A stretch of DNA of 64,000 nt from positions 53,079,102 through 53,143,101 of the forward strand of contig NC_135505.1 of the NCBI RefSeq assembly GCF_052857255.1, written 5' to 3'. Both the position numbers and the translations under genes were made by a program. This DNA comes from Amblyomma americanum. Its lineage: Eukaryota > Arthropoda > Arachnida > Ixodida > Ixodidae. Shown piece after piece: positions 1 to 9,620 of this stretch. The notes beneath the pieces are model-generated. The model saw only the letters and a list, made by a program, of their open reading frames with translations. It ran no database searches and was not told the origin of the DNA. Positions within the stretch are counted from its first letter, which is position 1. Every line of letters begins with the position of its first letter.

Positions 1-510
1 GCTCCCAGCCTTGCCCCAAGGCTATCTGCTTGAATCTTTGTAGACATGCGTCCAGATCATCTCTCTTCTCATCGAAAGGAGCCATCAGCTTCCATGGACA
101 AACCATTGCCGGTCTAGAAGATTTTGTACCCGCTAAAGAACGCTGATCACTGTCCATGATCTCCTCATATCCTCCCGCGACATGCGCCTGTTTCCACAAA
201 AGAAATTCCTTCTCCCGTTCTATCCTTCTTTTCTCCTGATCTTCTGCCTCGCGAGCTCTTCTAGCTTCACGTTCTTCGGCCTCGCGAGCTCTTTTCTCTT
301 CTCACTCTTCGGCCTCGCGAGCTCTCTCACCTGCTTCGCGAGCTCTATTATCTGCTTCGCGAGCTCTCTCATCTGATTCGGTAGCGTCTGCACGTGCTTG
401 TGCCATTTCCTCTCTCTGCCTATCTGCCTCCGCTGGTCGCAGAGAGGCATCGCCTCTTCCTTGCTTAACCCGAGCTTCAGCGCCAGTTGTAACGTTCTTT
501 CTAAATCCAT
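1..510 (-). pseudogene. Ty3/gypsy-type gag, 5' portion, frameshifted and cut by window edge
   Basis: This is the N-terminal part of a retrotransposon Gag, the RNA-packaging structural protein. Reading on the minus strand from an ATG at 508-510, it opens with MDLERTLQLALKLGLSKEEA. After an apparent frameshift near 425 it continues as a charged coiled coil built on repeats of ERAREA, encoded by GAGCTCGCGA-type repeats between about 250 and 370. An in-frame stop lies near 302. It then runs into KLMAPFDEKRDDLDACLQRF and IALGQGWE, which has the form of the opening helix of retrotransposon gag domains. The remainder of gag and all of pol would lie left of position 1. The LTR immediately to the right is the 5' LTR of the same element. 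The frame disruptions indicate a dead copy. The assignment to Ty3/gypsy rests on domain style and LTR context, not on pol. Confidence 0.75.
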
Positions 511-599
511 ACTTTCTCCCATCAAGAGATCAGAAAAATCTGAGACAACGCAAAAAGAAACAAGGAATTGAATCCTGGCACAGGCTCGCCACTTATATT

Positions 600-1400
600 C
601 GTCACGGATCTCCCTGAAGAACACTCGGACCGAAAGAAGGGACTAGGCGACGGGTGTACCCACACAGACGCGCATTTAATACACCCTACGTGACACACAC
701 AGCAGCGCACAAAACTAACAAAACTAACACAAAACACAGACTATTAATACAAAGTACCCGCGAACACTAATACCAGGGTCTACTACTAGCGTTCTACTGT
801 TAATGGTCGGCGTTCGTGCTCACGGTGGTTTCGGTGCGGCAGCGGCGTTGTATGGATCCAGTAGTCAGCGTCGAGGCGACGTTCGATGTGCTTGGGCTGG
901 CGTCACTGGCGGCGTCGCTGGCTGCGTCCTATAAGCTCCCGGTCCAAGCGCCCGTGGATGTGATGCCGGTGTTGTTGGCGTTGGGGCACCACCCGGATGG
1001 GTGGCAACAGCGCTGGAGACACCCCTGGCCGTAGCTGGTGGTAGTGTCTTCCATTGAATCCCCGGAGTGGACTCAGGCACAGCAGGAGGTCCACAATGCG
1101 AAGCCGTAGAACCCGAGCTTACAAGCGGTTGCCGGCGTCGCTCTCTACGAGCCGAAGGGTCTGTGACCCGCCGTAGCCTCCGCTTCTCTGTTCTTTACCT
1201 CGTGCCTCGCTCTCCTTCGCCCTTTTATCGCCTCATCCTTAGTCCACGTAAGCCTTGTAGTCGTCTTCTCTCGCATCGCCACCAATATTCTCTCCCCACC
1301 TCACCGAATGCTCCTTCTTTATTCTTCGTTTAATCTAGGTCGTCTAATTCACACCTCTTTCCTTCATAATTTTATTTTATACACCTTATTATACGTGACA
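600..1400 (-). repeat. 5' LTR (801 bp) of the gypsy-like element
   Basis: On the plus strand the repeat begins CGTCACGGATCT and ends TACGTGACA. It is homologous over its length to the solo LTR at 6097-9036, which has the intact ends TGTCAC and GTGACA, so the first base here has mutated from T. Internal sequence (gag) lies to its left, making this the 5' LTR of a minus-strand element. About 9 nt inside the LTR, the minus strand reads TGGCGAGCCTGTGCC (577-591), a possible primer-binding site; the spacing is longer than usual and I did not match it to a tRNA. The right edge abuts a dispersed repeat at 1401. Confidence 0.8.
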
Positions 1401-2376
1401 CCGGGGTAGATGACAGGAGCGCCATTTCGCCATAGCTAGGTGAACGTACGGTTTCTGTGTCGCGAGTTACTAATTTCTTGCAAAAAGCGTAGCCTGACGA
1501 AAAAAAAATTTAACCTAGGCCCGGTAATTTTACCTTCTTGCAGGATCTGCATCAATAGTACGACATCGAGATGAGAGGAGGAATCTAAAATATGTATGGT
1601 CATGTTATTTCACAAGTTACAATTCGTGGTTAAACACAAACGAAATGATATTCAAAACTTAAGTTTCATTGCAAAGCATCAATCCAAACATTGATCTGAT
1701 GGCAGTGTTTCAAAAACCATAAACAAAATTGAAGCGCCCCAGCACTGCTCGGAGAGGTCCTGTTGACCGCGGCAAGTAGAGTACGACCATCTATGACTTT
1801 CGTAATAGAAATGCTCACCTCGACTGATTAGTACTGCCGTGGAACTAAGGTCTTTAATTCTTATCGAGCACTTTCTTCCTAGTGTCGTCAAAGATGCTCT
1901 CCACTTATCCTCTAAACCAAACCGTTATTTCTTTTTACGTGCAATGCTGTTGTGACTCTGCTTGTTCGTTTTTTTTTGCCACGATCATCTAGTTAAATTT
2001 ACATTTATCTTCTATATTGAGTCACAGTGTGAAATATTTACACTTTTGTACTTGTCCTTCACGCAGATTTGTTACTTCCGTTCTCTTTTTTGTATCTCTT
2101 TGATACGGTAGTGAGTTTCATGCTCTGAATAATCTAATCCGTTCCGTTTTTCTGTCTATAGTTTTAATTTACAATACAGTGGTCTCATTCATTAGAGATG
2201 TAGCTGGAATAGATAGAGGGCATTTGAATACAACAGCAGTTATAAGCGACATGGCTAGGCAGTTTTTTCTCTGGCTTGTTTTTCCGATTGATTCCACAAT
2301 GTGCTTCCGCGGTTGCAAAGTGTTTATGGCGCTCGGCTGCTGACCCGAAAGACGCGGCTTCGATCCTGGCCGCGGC
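1401..2376 (+). repeat. Dispersed 1-kb repeat, copy 1, ending in a Ruka-like tRNA head
   Basis: This stretch is homologous throughout to 57959-58981 in reverse orientation. Shared landmarks include CATCTACCCCGG at the boundary (1401-1413 and 58968-58981), the block around 1520-1560, and the block around 1680-1860. The far end (about 2295-2376) is the tRNA-like head of a Ruka SINE (GTTTATGGCGCTCGGCTGCTG followed by a B-box-like GCTTCGATCCTGG) with no SINE tail. The gypsy LTR has inserted exactly at its left boundary. No protein is encoded that I recognise; the class of the repeat is unknown. Confidence 0.8.
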
Positions 2377-2456
2377 AGATATATTTGATAGCCTTTCTTG
2401 GAACTAATTATAATCTGGATCTGTCGCTAATGAGATGAGGATGATGATTATGGATT

Positions 2457-2690
2457 GTTATGTTGCAAGGGCATCTATGGCCAAAGTGACATTGCACAAG
2501 GTATTTGTGACTTTTGAAGGTGGGGTCAGAGACCCATTTTCGAAGCATTTCACCCCTGATAAGCCGAGCACCGTGCCAGCGGAAAGCTTGTACCCATGTA
2601 TCGCCGGTGGGTACCCGGCGTCACAGAGGGTCGAACCCAGTACCTCAAGCATGCGAGGCTGATGAGATGACCTTACAGCACTGCAGACAC
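2457..2690 (-). mobile_element. tRNA-derived SINE, non-Ruka family, degraded
   Basis: On the minus strand a B-box-like GGGTTCGACCC is preceded by a tRNA-like segment and followed by a non-tRNA body containing GCTCGGCTTATCAGGGG and GGGTCTCTGACCC. A related sequence with the same order of blocks is at 31310-31520, also minus strand. RNA polymerase III boxes plus an unrelated body are the signature of a SINE rather than a functional tRNA gene. The A box is weak, so the copy is probably old. Confidence 0.5.
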
Positions 2691-3537
2691 TTAATGAGGC
2701 CGGGGCCGGATTCCTCGCACTTATTAGTAAATAGGTCCGCTAACTTAAGTTCTTTTTTCGGGCGTAATGTGATTTTGCATGAATCAAGGAAACCATAAGC
2801 GATCGTCTGGTACATCTCGCTCTATAACATGGCATCGCCAGTCATAGCGCACCGCTGGCTTTCGAGCAAACTAGTCATGATTGCTGCAGTGTCTGATATG
2901 TCTGATCTGTTTATTGCTGGTGTGTGGTGCATTACACTTTCGGTTATCTAATATTGCTTAGATAACGAAGAATGAGCGGTAACTGTTTACCCCTTTAGCG
3001 GTCGTTCAGTGATTAAGCCATTCCTCAGCTTAGCGAGATGCGCATTTTTATTGCCATAGCAGCACCCGAAAAGTACAGAACTGCACCCTTCAAGTTGGAA
3101 TCTTCGTCCAGCATTTGCACGTTTGTGATGGGCGTTTCATTAAAAGGGTTTCCAAGTCACATGTATGAATAGCAAAACAAAACTGCGCAGAAAAGAACGA
3201 CAGGATTTATAAAATTGAAAGATCGGCTAGGGTTCCTAGCGTGCACTACATAATATAGCACACGTGCGCCCTCCAACTCTTGGTTTTGATAAAAGATACA
3301 GCTTCTCCACATAAACTTGTATCGACAAAATGGGAGAGGTTTTATACACGCTTGTTTTTATGCTCCTAGGCGCTCATTTTATTGCATACTTCACACGTCC
3401 GACTGCGCAAACAAGCAAAAGCCCAAGGTAACGCGGAAGCTGCGCTGAATTTCCTCTTGACCGAGGGAATCTCGCTTGCAAGGCCGATGTCATGTTCCGG
3501 AACATGTCCTGCCTAGATGATCCCAAGGTTTTTCTTC
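2691..3537. other. No recognisable feature
   Basis: AT-rich DNA without a supported coding region. I see no splice-bounded exon, known repeat or RNA gene here; it could be host intergenic DNA or an element decayed beyond recognition by eye. Confidence 0.4.
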
Positions 3538-3546
3538 TATAACCAA

Positions 3547-3867
3547 GCCCCGCCGCGGTGGCTCAGTGGTTACGGCGCTCGACTACTGATCCGGAGTTCC
3601 CGAGTTCGAACTCGACCGCGGCGGCTGCGTTTTTATGGAGGAAAAACGCTAAGGCGCCCGTGTGCTGTGCGATGTCAGTGCACGTTAAAGATCCCCTAAT
3701 GGTCGAAATTATTCCGGAGCCCTCCACTACGCACCTGTATCTTCCTTTCTTCTTTCACTCCCTTCTTTATCCCTTCCCTTGCGGCGCGATTCGGGTGTAC
3801 GCCGAGATGTGCGACAGATACTGCGCCATTTCCTTTCCTTAAAAACGAATTAAAGTAATTATTATTT
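3547..3867 (+). mobile_element. Ruka-type tRNA-derived SINE with 9-bp target duplication
   Basis: The head has RNA polymerase III promoter boxes: an A box in GGTGGCTCAGTGGTTACGGC and a B box in GAGTTCGAACTCG. The body contains the diagnostic GTGCTGTGCGATGTCAGTGC, CACGTTAAAGATCCCC and GGTCGAAATTATTCCGGAGC blocks, and the tail is A/T-rich. It is flanked by TATAACCAA at 3538-3546 and 3868-3876, the duplication left by LINE-mediated retroposition. Ruka is the name of a hard-tick SINE of this structure. It encodes no protein and depends on LINE enzymes supplied in trans. Confidence 0.9.
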
Positions 3868-3876
3868 TATAACCAA

Positions 3877-5914
3877 AATCGAAGCCGTCTTAGGACAAAA
3901 ATTAATTCCTGCTGGTTCTCAAACTCTTCTCTGAGCATATTAGGTAACCAAACAAGCCCACGTCTGTGTAGTATTTTATATGCTGTTAACTTCCACTGTT
4001 TACGGCAGTCTTTTAAAAGGCATTAAAACATTGAAGCGTTCCCTGCACTTTATAACAATTTACATAATTGGGATTATGCCAACTAACGTTAGCTTTGATT
4101 TATTTCAAACTTATACTCCTATAATGCCGTGTTATGTACCGTTTGTTTAGACATCTGCGATGTATGTATAATATACATGTACGAAACCGTGGCAGACAAG
4201 CACAGAAAAATCTCTGAGTTATTTTTTGGCGCACTCATTCGGTGGTTTCATTTCTTAGGCACCCAATCTAGCCAATTTGGGATCTGCTACATCTTTTTTA
4301 GCAAGGTGACTTTTTTTACTTCTTGTTTGTATTATTTAAAAACACAAGGCAGTTGAGTCTAAACTGAAGTTTATCAGCAATTTATTTACTCTTTCATTTT
4401 GGATGCTTCAAATTCAGAAGATATACAGGAACCCGATTTCCTCTTAATAAATTTGATTCCAAACCTTGGATAAGTTTGGGCCGCAGAAACGCAGCCTATG
4501 TGAAGCTCATACAACTTATTCTCCTGCGACCTCAGCTTTTAGGCGCGGCCGTACGTAGGCACGCGCTGTACGAGCGCACACTTTAATATTTAATCAGTCG
4601 TAGCGTTTGGTTCCCACGAAAGATCACTGCGTTTTAAGCCAGTGAACCCTGGATCATAAGTTTTAAGCAAGTTCTTTCGGCTACAGTCGGTTGTGAAACC
4701 ACAGTAAAGGCCCTCTTGCTGAGAGACACGGCCATACCGGCCATTTTCAGTTAATATTTGCACGACTTGGACTTCGATCGTTATCATGCGAACGAACGTC
4801 AATACGATTTGAATACGGCTGACTTTCAATTTTTTCCACCACATTCGCCAGCCAATACCCCCTGCTTCAAAATGCCTACGGAACTAGTAACACCTTGGAA
4901 TAGGCAGGAGGAAAATAAATTACAGCTGATTATCATGCAGGTTGCAGGGGTCATTAACATCAGTAATAGCCACCCAGTTCAATAAACTGGTAACAGAGAC
5001 GAGATCGTCTTTAGAAAAGAGCCTTGTTTTTATCGGTTATAGCTCAGACAGATCCACGATATATTGTTGGGAGCAGTTACATATTCAGCGTACTTTGAGA
5101 AGCCCGCGAACTTCAGACTACTAGCAACTAAGCCGTCCTTACGCGTTCAGCCTAGAAATCATAGATACCATAGCATGTTCGTTTATATCTGCGAGATATA
5201 AACAGTTTCTCGGTAGTCGACAAAATGGCTGCATAAAATTATAGGAGGGTAAATATTATGTGTACAGCTGTATGAAGTTTAGCCGTAAGCTCTGTAATAG
5301 TTTCCTTCTATTAGGCCATTGCGGTGTAATAAAGAGGCTGCAAAAGTATTCGTTAATTTGTGTGTAGCGTGGGCTATCGCGAGCTTAGTAACAAAACCCT
5401 CTGACCACGCCGCCACAAACTTAAACCACATTCCGACTCACCTTCACGGCGCAAAGCCTGAAAATTACTTCAAGAAATTATTCACCTTTTCTCCGAGCCA
5501 GAGTCCAAGCTGCACTGAAGTGAACTGCGACCGCGAAATGAAAGCTGGCATTTTTTGCACGTCACTTTAAAAGGAACGTCAAGATGGCTTCAAGCTCCCT
5601 AAAATGCTGTTTTGATGCCTTTCTCTTTTTTAATTAAACATAAAACAGCATATTTCAAAATACATCTCTCTGAAAAAGTTCCGATTGTTTTTTGACGTTG
5701 TCCCGTCTACAGAGTGCAATCAGATTCTTTTATGTTTGTGAAGTTATTGCTCTGTTTCGTAGCATCTATTGTGTCTATCTGAAATTTGTGTTTTATGAGT
5801 TTCTTTTTTCTTCCACACTGGGAGAGAAATGTTTGTGTAATCTGTCATAAAAACCAAAGAACGTGGCGAACAACGTTCGACGTGGAGACTGTTCTGCATG
5901 CCTAGAACAAATTT
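3877..5914. other. No recognisable feature
   Basis: Only short chance open frames occur in this 2-kb stretch, none resembling a known family. No repeat pair with the rest of the window was noticed. Confidence 0.4.
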
Positions 5915-6096
5915 CTTAATGTGTTGCTTGTTGGGCAAGTTGGTATTCCATAATAACAGAGCAGAGCGTAACACAATAGGACAAAAGAAGGAACACAGAA
6001 CAACACAAGCGTTAACTTTCAACTGGTTATTTCTTGCCGCTGCTACATATAAATTCATAAACCACAGCAAGAAATAGGAAAGAGCGACCAGCTCAC
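5915..6096 (-). mobile_element. Penelope-like element, 3' untranslated end
   Basis: Read on the minus strand, this contains AACCAGTTGAAAGTTAACGC and downstream AACTTGCCCAACAAGC, which I recognise as the 3' region style of tick Penelope-like elements. A similar AACCAGTTGGAAGTTGCGC block occurs at 39905-40010. It is the continuation of the coding fragment at 9037-9620; the two halves are separated by a solo LTR inserted at 6097-9036. The left boundary near 5915 is approximate. Confidence 0.6.
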
Positions 6097-7592
6097 TGTC
6101 ACGGATCTCTCCGGAGAACACTCGGACCGAAAGAATGGACTAGGCGATAGGTGTACCCACACAAACGTCATTTAATGCGCCATAGGTGACACACACACTA
6201 GAACACGAAACCCATAAAACTAACACAAAACACAAATACTATAAATACACGCGATCCGGGCACACTGCTACCAGCGTCTACCACTAGCGTTCTACTATTG
6301 GCGGTCGGCGTTCGTGCTCACGGTTGGTTCTGTGCGGCTGCAGCGTTGTATGGATCCCATATCCGGCGTCGAGGCGGCGTTCGGCGTGCTTAGGCTGGCG
6401 TTGCTGGCAGCGTCGCTCGCTGCGTCGTATAAGCTCCCGGTCCAAGCATCTGTGGAGGTGATGCCGGTGTTGGCGTTGTGGGCACCACCCGGATGGGTGG
6501 CAACAGCGCTGAAGATACCCCTGGCCGTAACAGGTGGTCACGTCCTCCGTTGACTCCCCGCAACGGGCTCAGGCACGGCAGGCGGCCCACAATGAGATGC
6601 CGTAGAACGCGAGCTCACCGAAGCAGTAGCCGCCGTCGTTCGCTTCCAGCCGATGTGTCCCTGACCCACCGGAGCCTCGCTTCTCTGCTGTTTCCCCGCG
6701 TGCCTCGCTCTCCCTCGCCCTTTAATAGCCTTCGCATTAGTACACGTAATCCTTGTCGTCGTCTTCTTCTTCTCTTCTCCAATCATCTCCTCCACCTCAC
6801 CGAATGCTTCTTCACCAATCATCTCTCTCTGCAAAATGGCATTTTTCTGGGCCAGTTGGTATGAATCCATGATTTGGGCCAGCATGAACTTTGGGACACA
6901 AACGAAGAGAGACACATGGAACACGGAACACACTGCTGACTAACAACTTTAATGAAAAGGCGCGGAACACGCGGAAATATATACAGTGGTAAAGGTGGAG
7001 AGAAGGATGGAGAGAAGGCAAAGGGCATGGCGAAAGAAGGTTGCACCAAAAGCAAATGTAACAAATCCTTAGAACAAAAGACGAAACAGCCGTTACCGGG
7101 AAAGCGAAATCACTGAGCCCCCCACAATCTTAGGCCGCGTTGCAAAACTGTGCGCACGTGATGGGAACCAAAGCATGATCGAGAATCAGTTCTCAGAGTA
7201 GTCACAGGATAAGATCTAGGCCACAACAAAGACAGTGAAAGAGCAAAAGCCGCGTCATAAAAACAAAACACGAAACAACTGAAAGAATATATGAATGAAA
7301 AACCCGCAAGAATTCACGCCAAAACAAAGCTAGAAGTTTAACATGAGGATGGACATGAGGCTGCGAAATCATGAAAGCTCCTTCGCCTACAGGTGAGACG
7401 AGGGTTGAAAAAACAAAAAAGCCAACACTAACACGGCTAAAACAGAGCTAAAAGCCTGAAGTTGAATTTAAACCAAAATGCCAACAGTGACACGACTAAA
7501 ACAGGGCTAGAAACGTAAAACATGATGTGGGAGATAAAAAACAAAAAGCACAAACACGGTGCCGAACAGGACGGGCGTATAATTTGGCCGGT

Positions 7593-7818
7593 TCATGGGA
7601 CAGGGCAAACATCATGGAGGAACGTTTTTTCTTTGGTTGAGAGTGCAATTGACGGGGTGCTTACGCAGTCCTTCCCTTTCTTGTGGATGGTTACAGCTTC
7701 GATGATTTCCCTGGCCAGCCTATCTTTTTTTCTTCCAAGGATTGAGATGTTGTCGAGGTTGGCCGTGCATGGGTGCTTAGGCTGGCGGCAATGAAGAGCC
7801 AGGAAACCTGATGTGGCA
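7593..7818 (-). pseudogene. Penelope-like C-terminal fragment (minus-strand copy)
   Basis: This is the mirror image of 7933-8158: it begins at TSGFLALHC and ends with the same SIALSTKEKTFL C-terminus and stop. It lacks the YIG core, which lies in the loop and belongs only to the plus copy, so it is shorter at the 5' end than its partner. It is non-functional on its own. Confidence 0.85.
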
Positions 7819-7839
7819 TCATTTCCCTGTCATTTATCA

Positions 7840-8158
7840 TTTCCCTGTCGCATGCGGTAAATGTTATATTGGACAGACAGGCAGGTGCATCAATGAAAGA
7901 GCTAGAGAACACGCAAATTCATTAAGAGCAACTGCCACATCAGGTTTCCTGGCTCTTCATTGCCGCCAGCCTAAGCACCCATGCACGGCCAACCTCGACA
8001 ACATCTCAATCCTTGGAAGAAAAAAAGATAGGCTGGCCAGGGAAATCATCGAAGCTGTAACCATCCACAAGAAAGGGAAGGACTGCGTAAGCACCCCGTC
8101 AATTGCACTCTCAACCAAAGAAAAAACGTTCCTCCATGATGTTTGCCCTGTCCCATGA
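7840..8158 (+). pseudogene. GIY-YIG endonuclease domain, C-terminus of a Penelope-like protein (plus-strand copy)
   Basis: The frame reads ACGKCYIGQTGRCINERARE, the YIG half of a GIY-YIG nuclease core with the conserved arginine and following helix. It continues to a zinc-binding-like HC..PKHPC segment, REIIEA, and a C-terminal SIALSTKEKTFL. This matches the C-terminal region of Penelope-like reverse transcriptases, where GIY-YIG cuts the target to prime reverse transcription. The reverse transcriptase domain and the GIY half are absent because the copy is 5'-truncated. The stop is at 8156-8158, and the 3' untranslated region follows to 8882. The first residues before 7840 are not part of the family. 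It lacks a complete catalytic domain, so it is not expected to be active. Confidence 0.85.
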
Positions 8159-9036
8159 ACCGGCCAAATTATACGCCCGTCCTGTTCGGCACCGTGTTTG
8201 TGCTTTTTGTTTTTTATCTCCCACATCATGTTTTACGTTTCTAGCCCTGTTTTAGTCGTGTCACTGTTGGCATTTTGGTTTAAATTCAACTTCAGGCTTT
8301 TAGCTCTGTTTTAGCCGTGTTAGTGTTGGCTTTTTTGTTTTTTCAACCCTCGTCTCACCTGTAGGCGAAGGAGCTTTCATGATTTCGCAGCCTCATGTCC
8401 ATCCTCATGTTAAACTTCTAGCTTTGTTTTGGCGTGAATTCTTGCGGGTTTTTCATTCATATATTCTTTCAGTTGTTTCGTGTTTTGTTTTTATGACGCG
8501 GCTTTTGCTCTTTCACTGTCTTTGTTGTGGCCTAGATCTTATCCTCTGACTACTCTGAGAACTGATTCTCGATCATGCTTTGGTTCCCATCACGTGCGCA
8601 CAGTTTTGCAACGCGGCCTAAGATTGTGGGGGGCTCAGTGATTTCGCTTTCCCGGTAACGGCTGTTTCGTCTTTTGTTCTAAGGATTTGTTACATTTGCT
8701 TTTGGTGCAACCTTCTTTCGCCATGCCCTTTGCCTTCTCTCCATCCTTCTCTCCACCTTTACCACTGTATATATTTCCGCGTGTTCCGCGCCTTTTCATT
8801 AAAGTTGTTAGTCAGCAGTGTGTTCCGTGTTCCATGTGTCTCTCTTCGTTTGTGTCCCAAAGTTCATGCTGGCCCAAATCATGGCATCTCTCTCTACCCC
8901 ATCGAATGCTTTTCCACCAATCATCTCTCTACACTTCAACGAATGCTTCTTCTTCTTTATTCTTCGGTTATTCCACGTTGTCTCTTCACACCTCTTTTCT
9001 TTAAAATTTAATTTAGGCACCTTAATGTATGTGACA

Positions 9037-9620
9037 GTCACCTGATACAAGCCATACAAACCAGCCTTTCGCTGGTTGCCATCAATTTAGAAAAGCGAGC
9101 TCCTTTGCTGATAGTGCCAGTGATGCTACGCTCACGGACTTGTTGCCCGCACATGACATATTAAGAGCCTCAATAATCTCTCTAACATGGTTATCAGTGT
9201 GGCGGTTGATAAATTGGCCTCCGTTAAAAAGGGCCATACACGGCTTTGGACGGCCCCGTTTAATAGATTATATCTTGCAGTGGCGACAGTGCTGGCTTAG
9301 GCGGCCCTATTTGCTCTCATTATTATTGTAGTCATGTTCTTTTAACCAGCTATTTACAGATCTCCCTGTTTGTCCAATATTCTCATGGCCACAAGACAAC
9401 GGTACAAGGCAGACAACACCCTCTACAAAAGTAACAAATCGTTTCTGATTGTCAATTACACAGCTTTTTTTCTCTTGGCTACCGCATGGGTTTGTCGTTT
9501 TGCAAGGCATAGACAGTTTTATGGGCGCGTAAAATACAACTTCAACGCCTGCTCTTTTTCTTATTTTTCCACAACCTAACGGAACTGGCGGCAACGACGA
9601 ATCGGTGGTTTAGCGAGAGA
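9037..9620 (-). pseudogene. Older Penelope-like element, linker and GIY-YIG region
   Basis: On the minus strand the frame carries KIRKRAGVEVVFYAPIKLS, then FVTFVEGVVCLVPLSCG and ENIGQTGRSVNSWLKEH. This is the Penelope connector plus a degraded GIY-YIG domain, with the expected tyrosine replaced so that YIGQTGR reads NIGQTGR. After frameshifts it continues through REIIEALNMSCAG and a SLALSAKELAFL C-terminus around 9080-9200, ending near the LTR junction. The 3' untranslated region resumes at 6096 beyond the solo LTR. It is more decayed than the palindromic insertion at 6831-8884, consistent with being the oldest layer of the nest. Confidence 0.8.

Larger units (their letters stand above)
6831..8884. 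mobile_element. Young Penelope-like insertion arranged as a 2 x 950-bp palindrome
   Basis: Two arms, 6869-7818 and 7933-8882, each exactly 950 bp, are reverse complements with very few differences (one seen near 7212/8539). They flank a 114-bp loop (7819-7932). The insertion is bounded by an 11-bp direct duplication, CATCTCTCTCT, at 6820-6830 and 8885-8895. The left arm has an additional 38 bp of 3' end (6831-6868) that the right arm lacks. Both arms end in 3' element sequence facing outward, so this is two 5'-truncated Penelope copies joined head to head. The target is the solo LTR at 6097-9036. Confidence 0.9.
6097..9036 (-). repeat. Solo gypsy LTR, interrupted by a Penelope-like insertion
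   Basis: The sequence begins TGTCACGGATCT and ends ATGTATGTGACA, with ends TGTCAC/GTGACA. It is homologous to the 5' LTR at 600-1400, but no internal gypsy sequence lies on either side, so it is a solo LTR produced by LTR-LTR recombination. Flanks CTCAC (6092-6096) and GTCAC (9037-9041) match at 4 of 5 positions, a probable 5-bp target duplication. Removing the nested insertion (6831-8895) leaves about 875 bp, longer than the other copy because a CGAATGCTTYTTCACC-type unit is repeated about three times near the insertion point. Confidence 0.85.

Noticed and set aside
816..1333. Open frames on both strands between 816 and 1333
   Set aside because: They lie in the gypsy LTR; the equivalent frames in the other LTR copy are not conserved and LTRs of this kind are not coding.
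3558..3842. Possible tRNA gene and overlapping 94-residue frame
   Set aside because: The tRNA-like part is only the head of a SINE with a body, tail and target duplication; the frame crosses the SINE and has no family match.
7522..7794. Identical 90-residue open frames on opposite strands (7522-7794 and 7957-8229)
   Set aside because: They are antisense frames created by the Penelope palindrome; the real coding frame is the GIY-YIG one in the other orientation.
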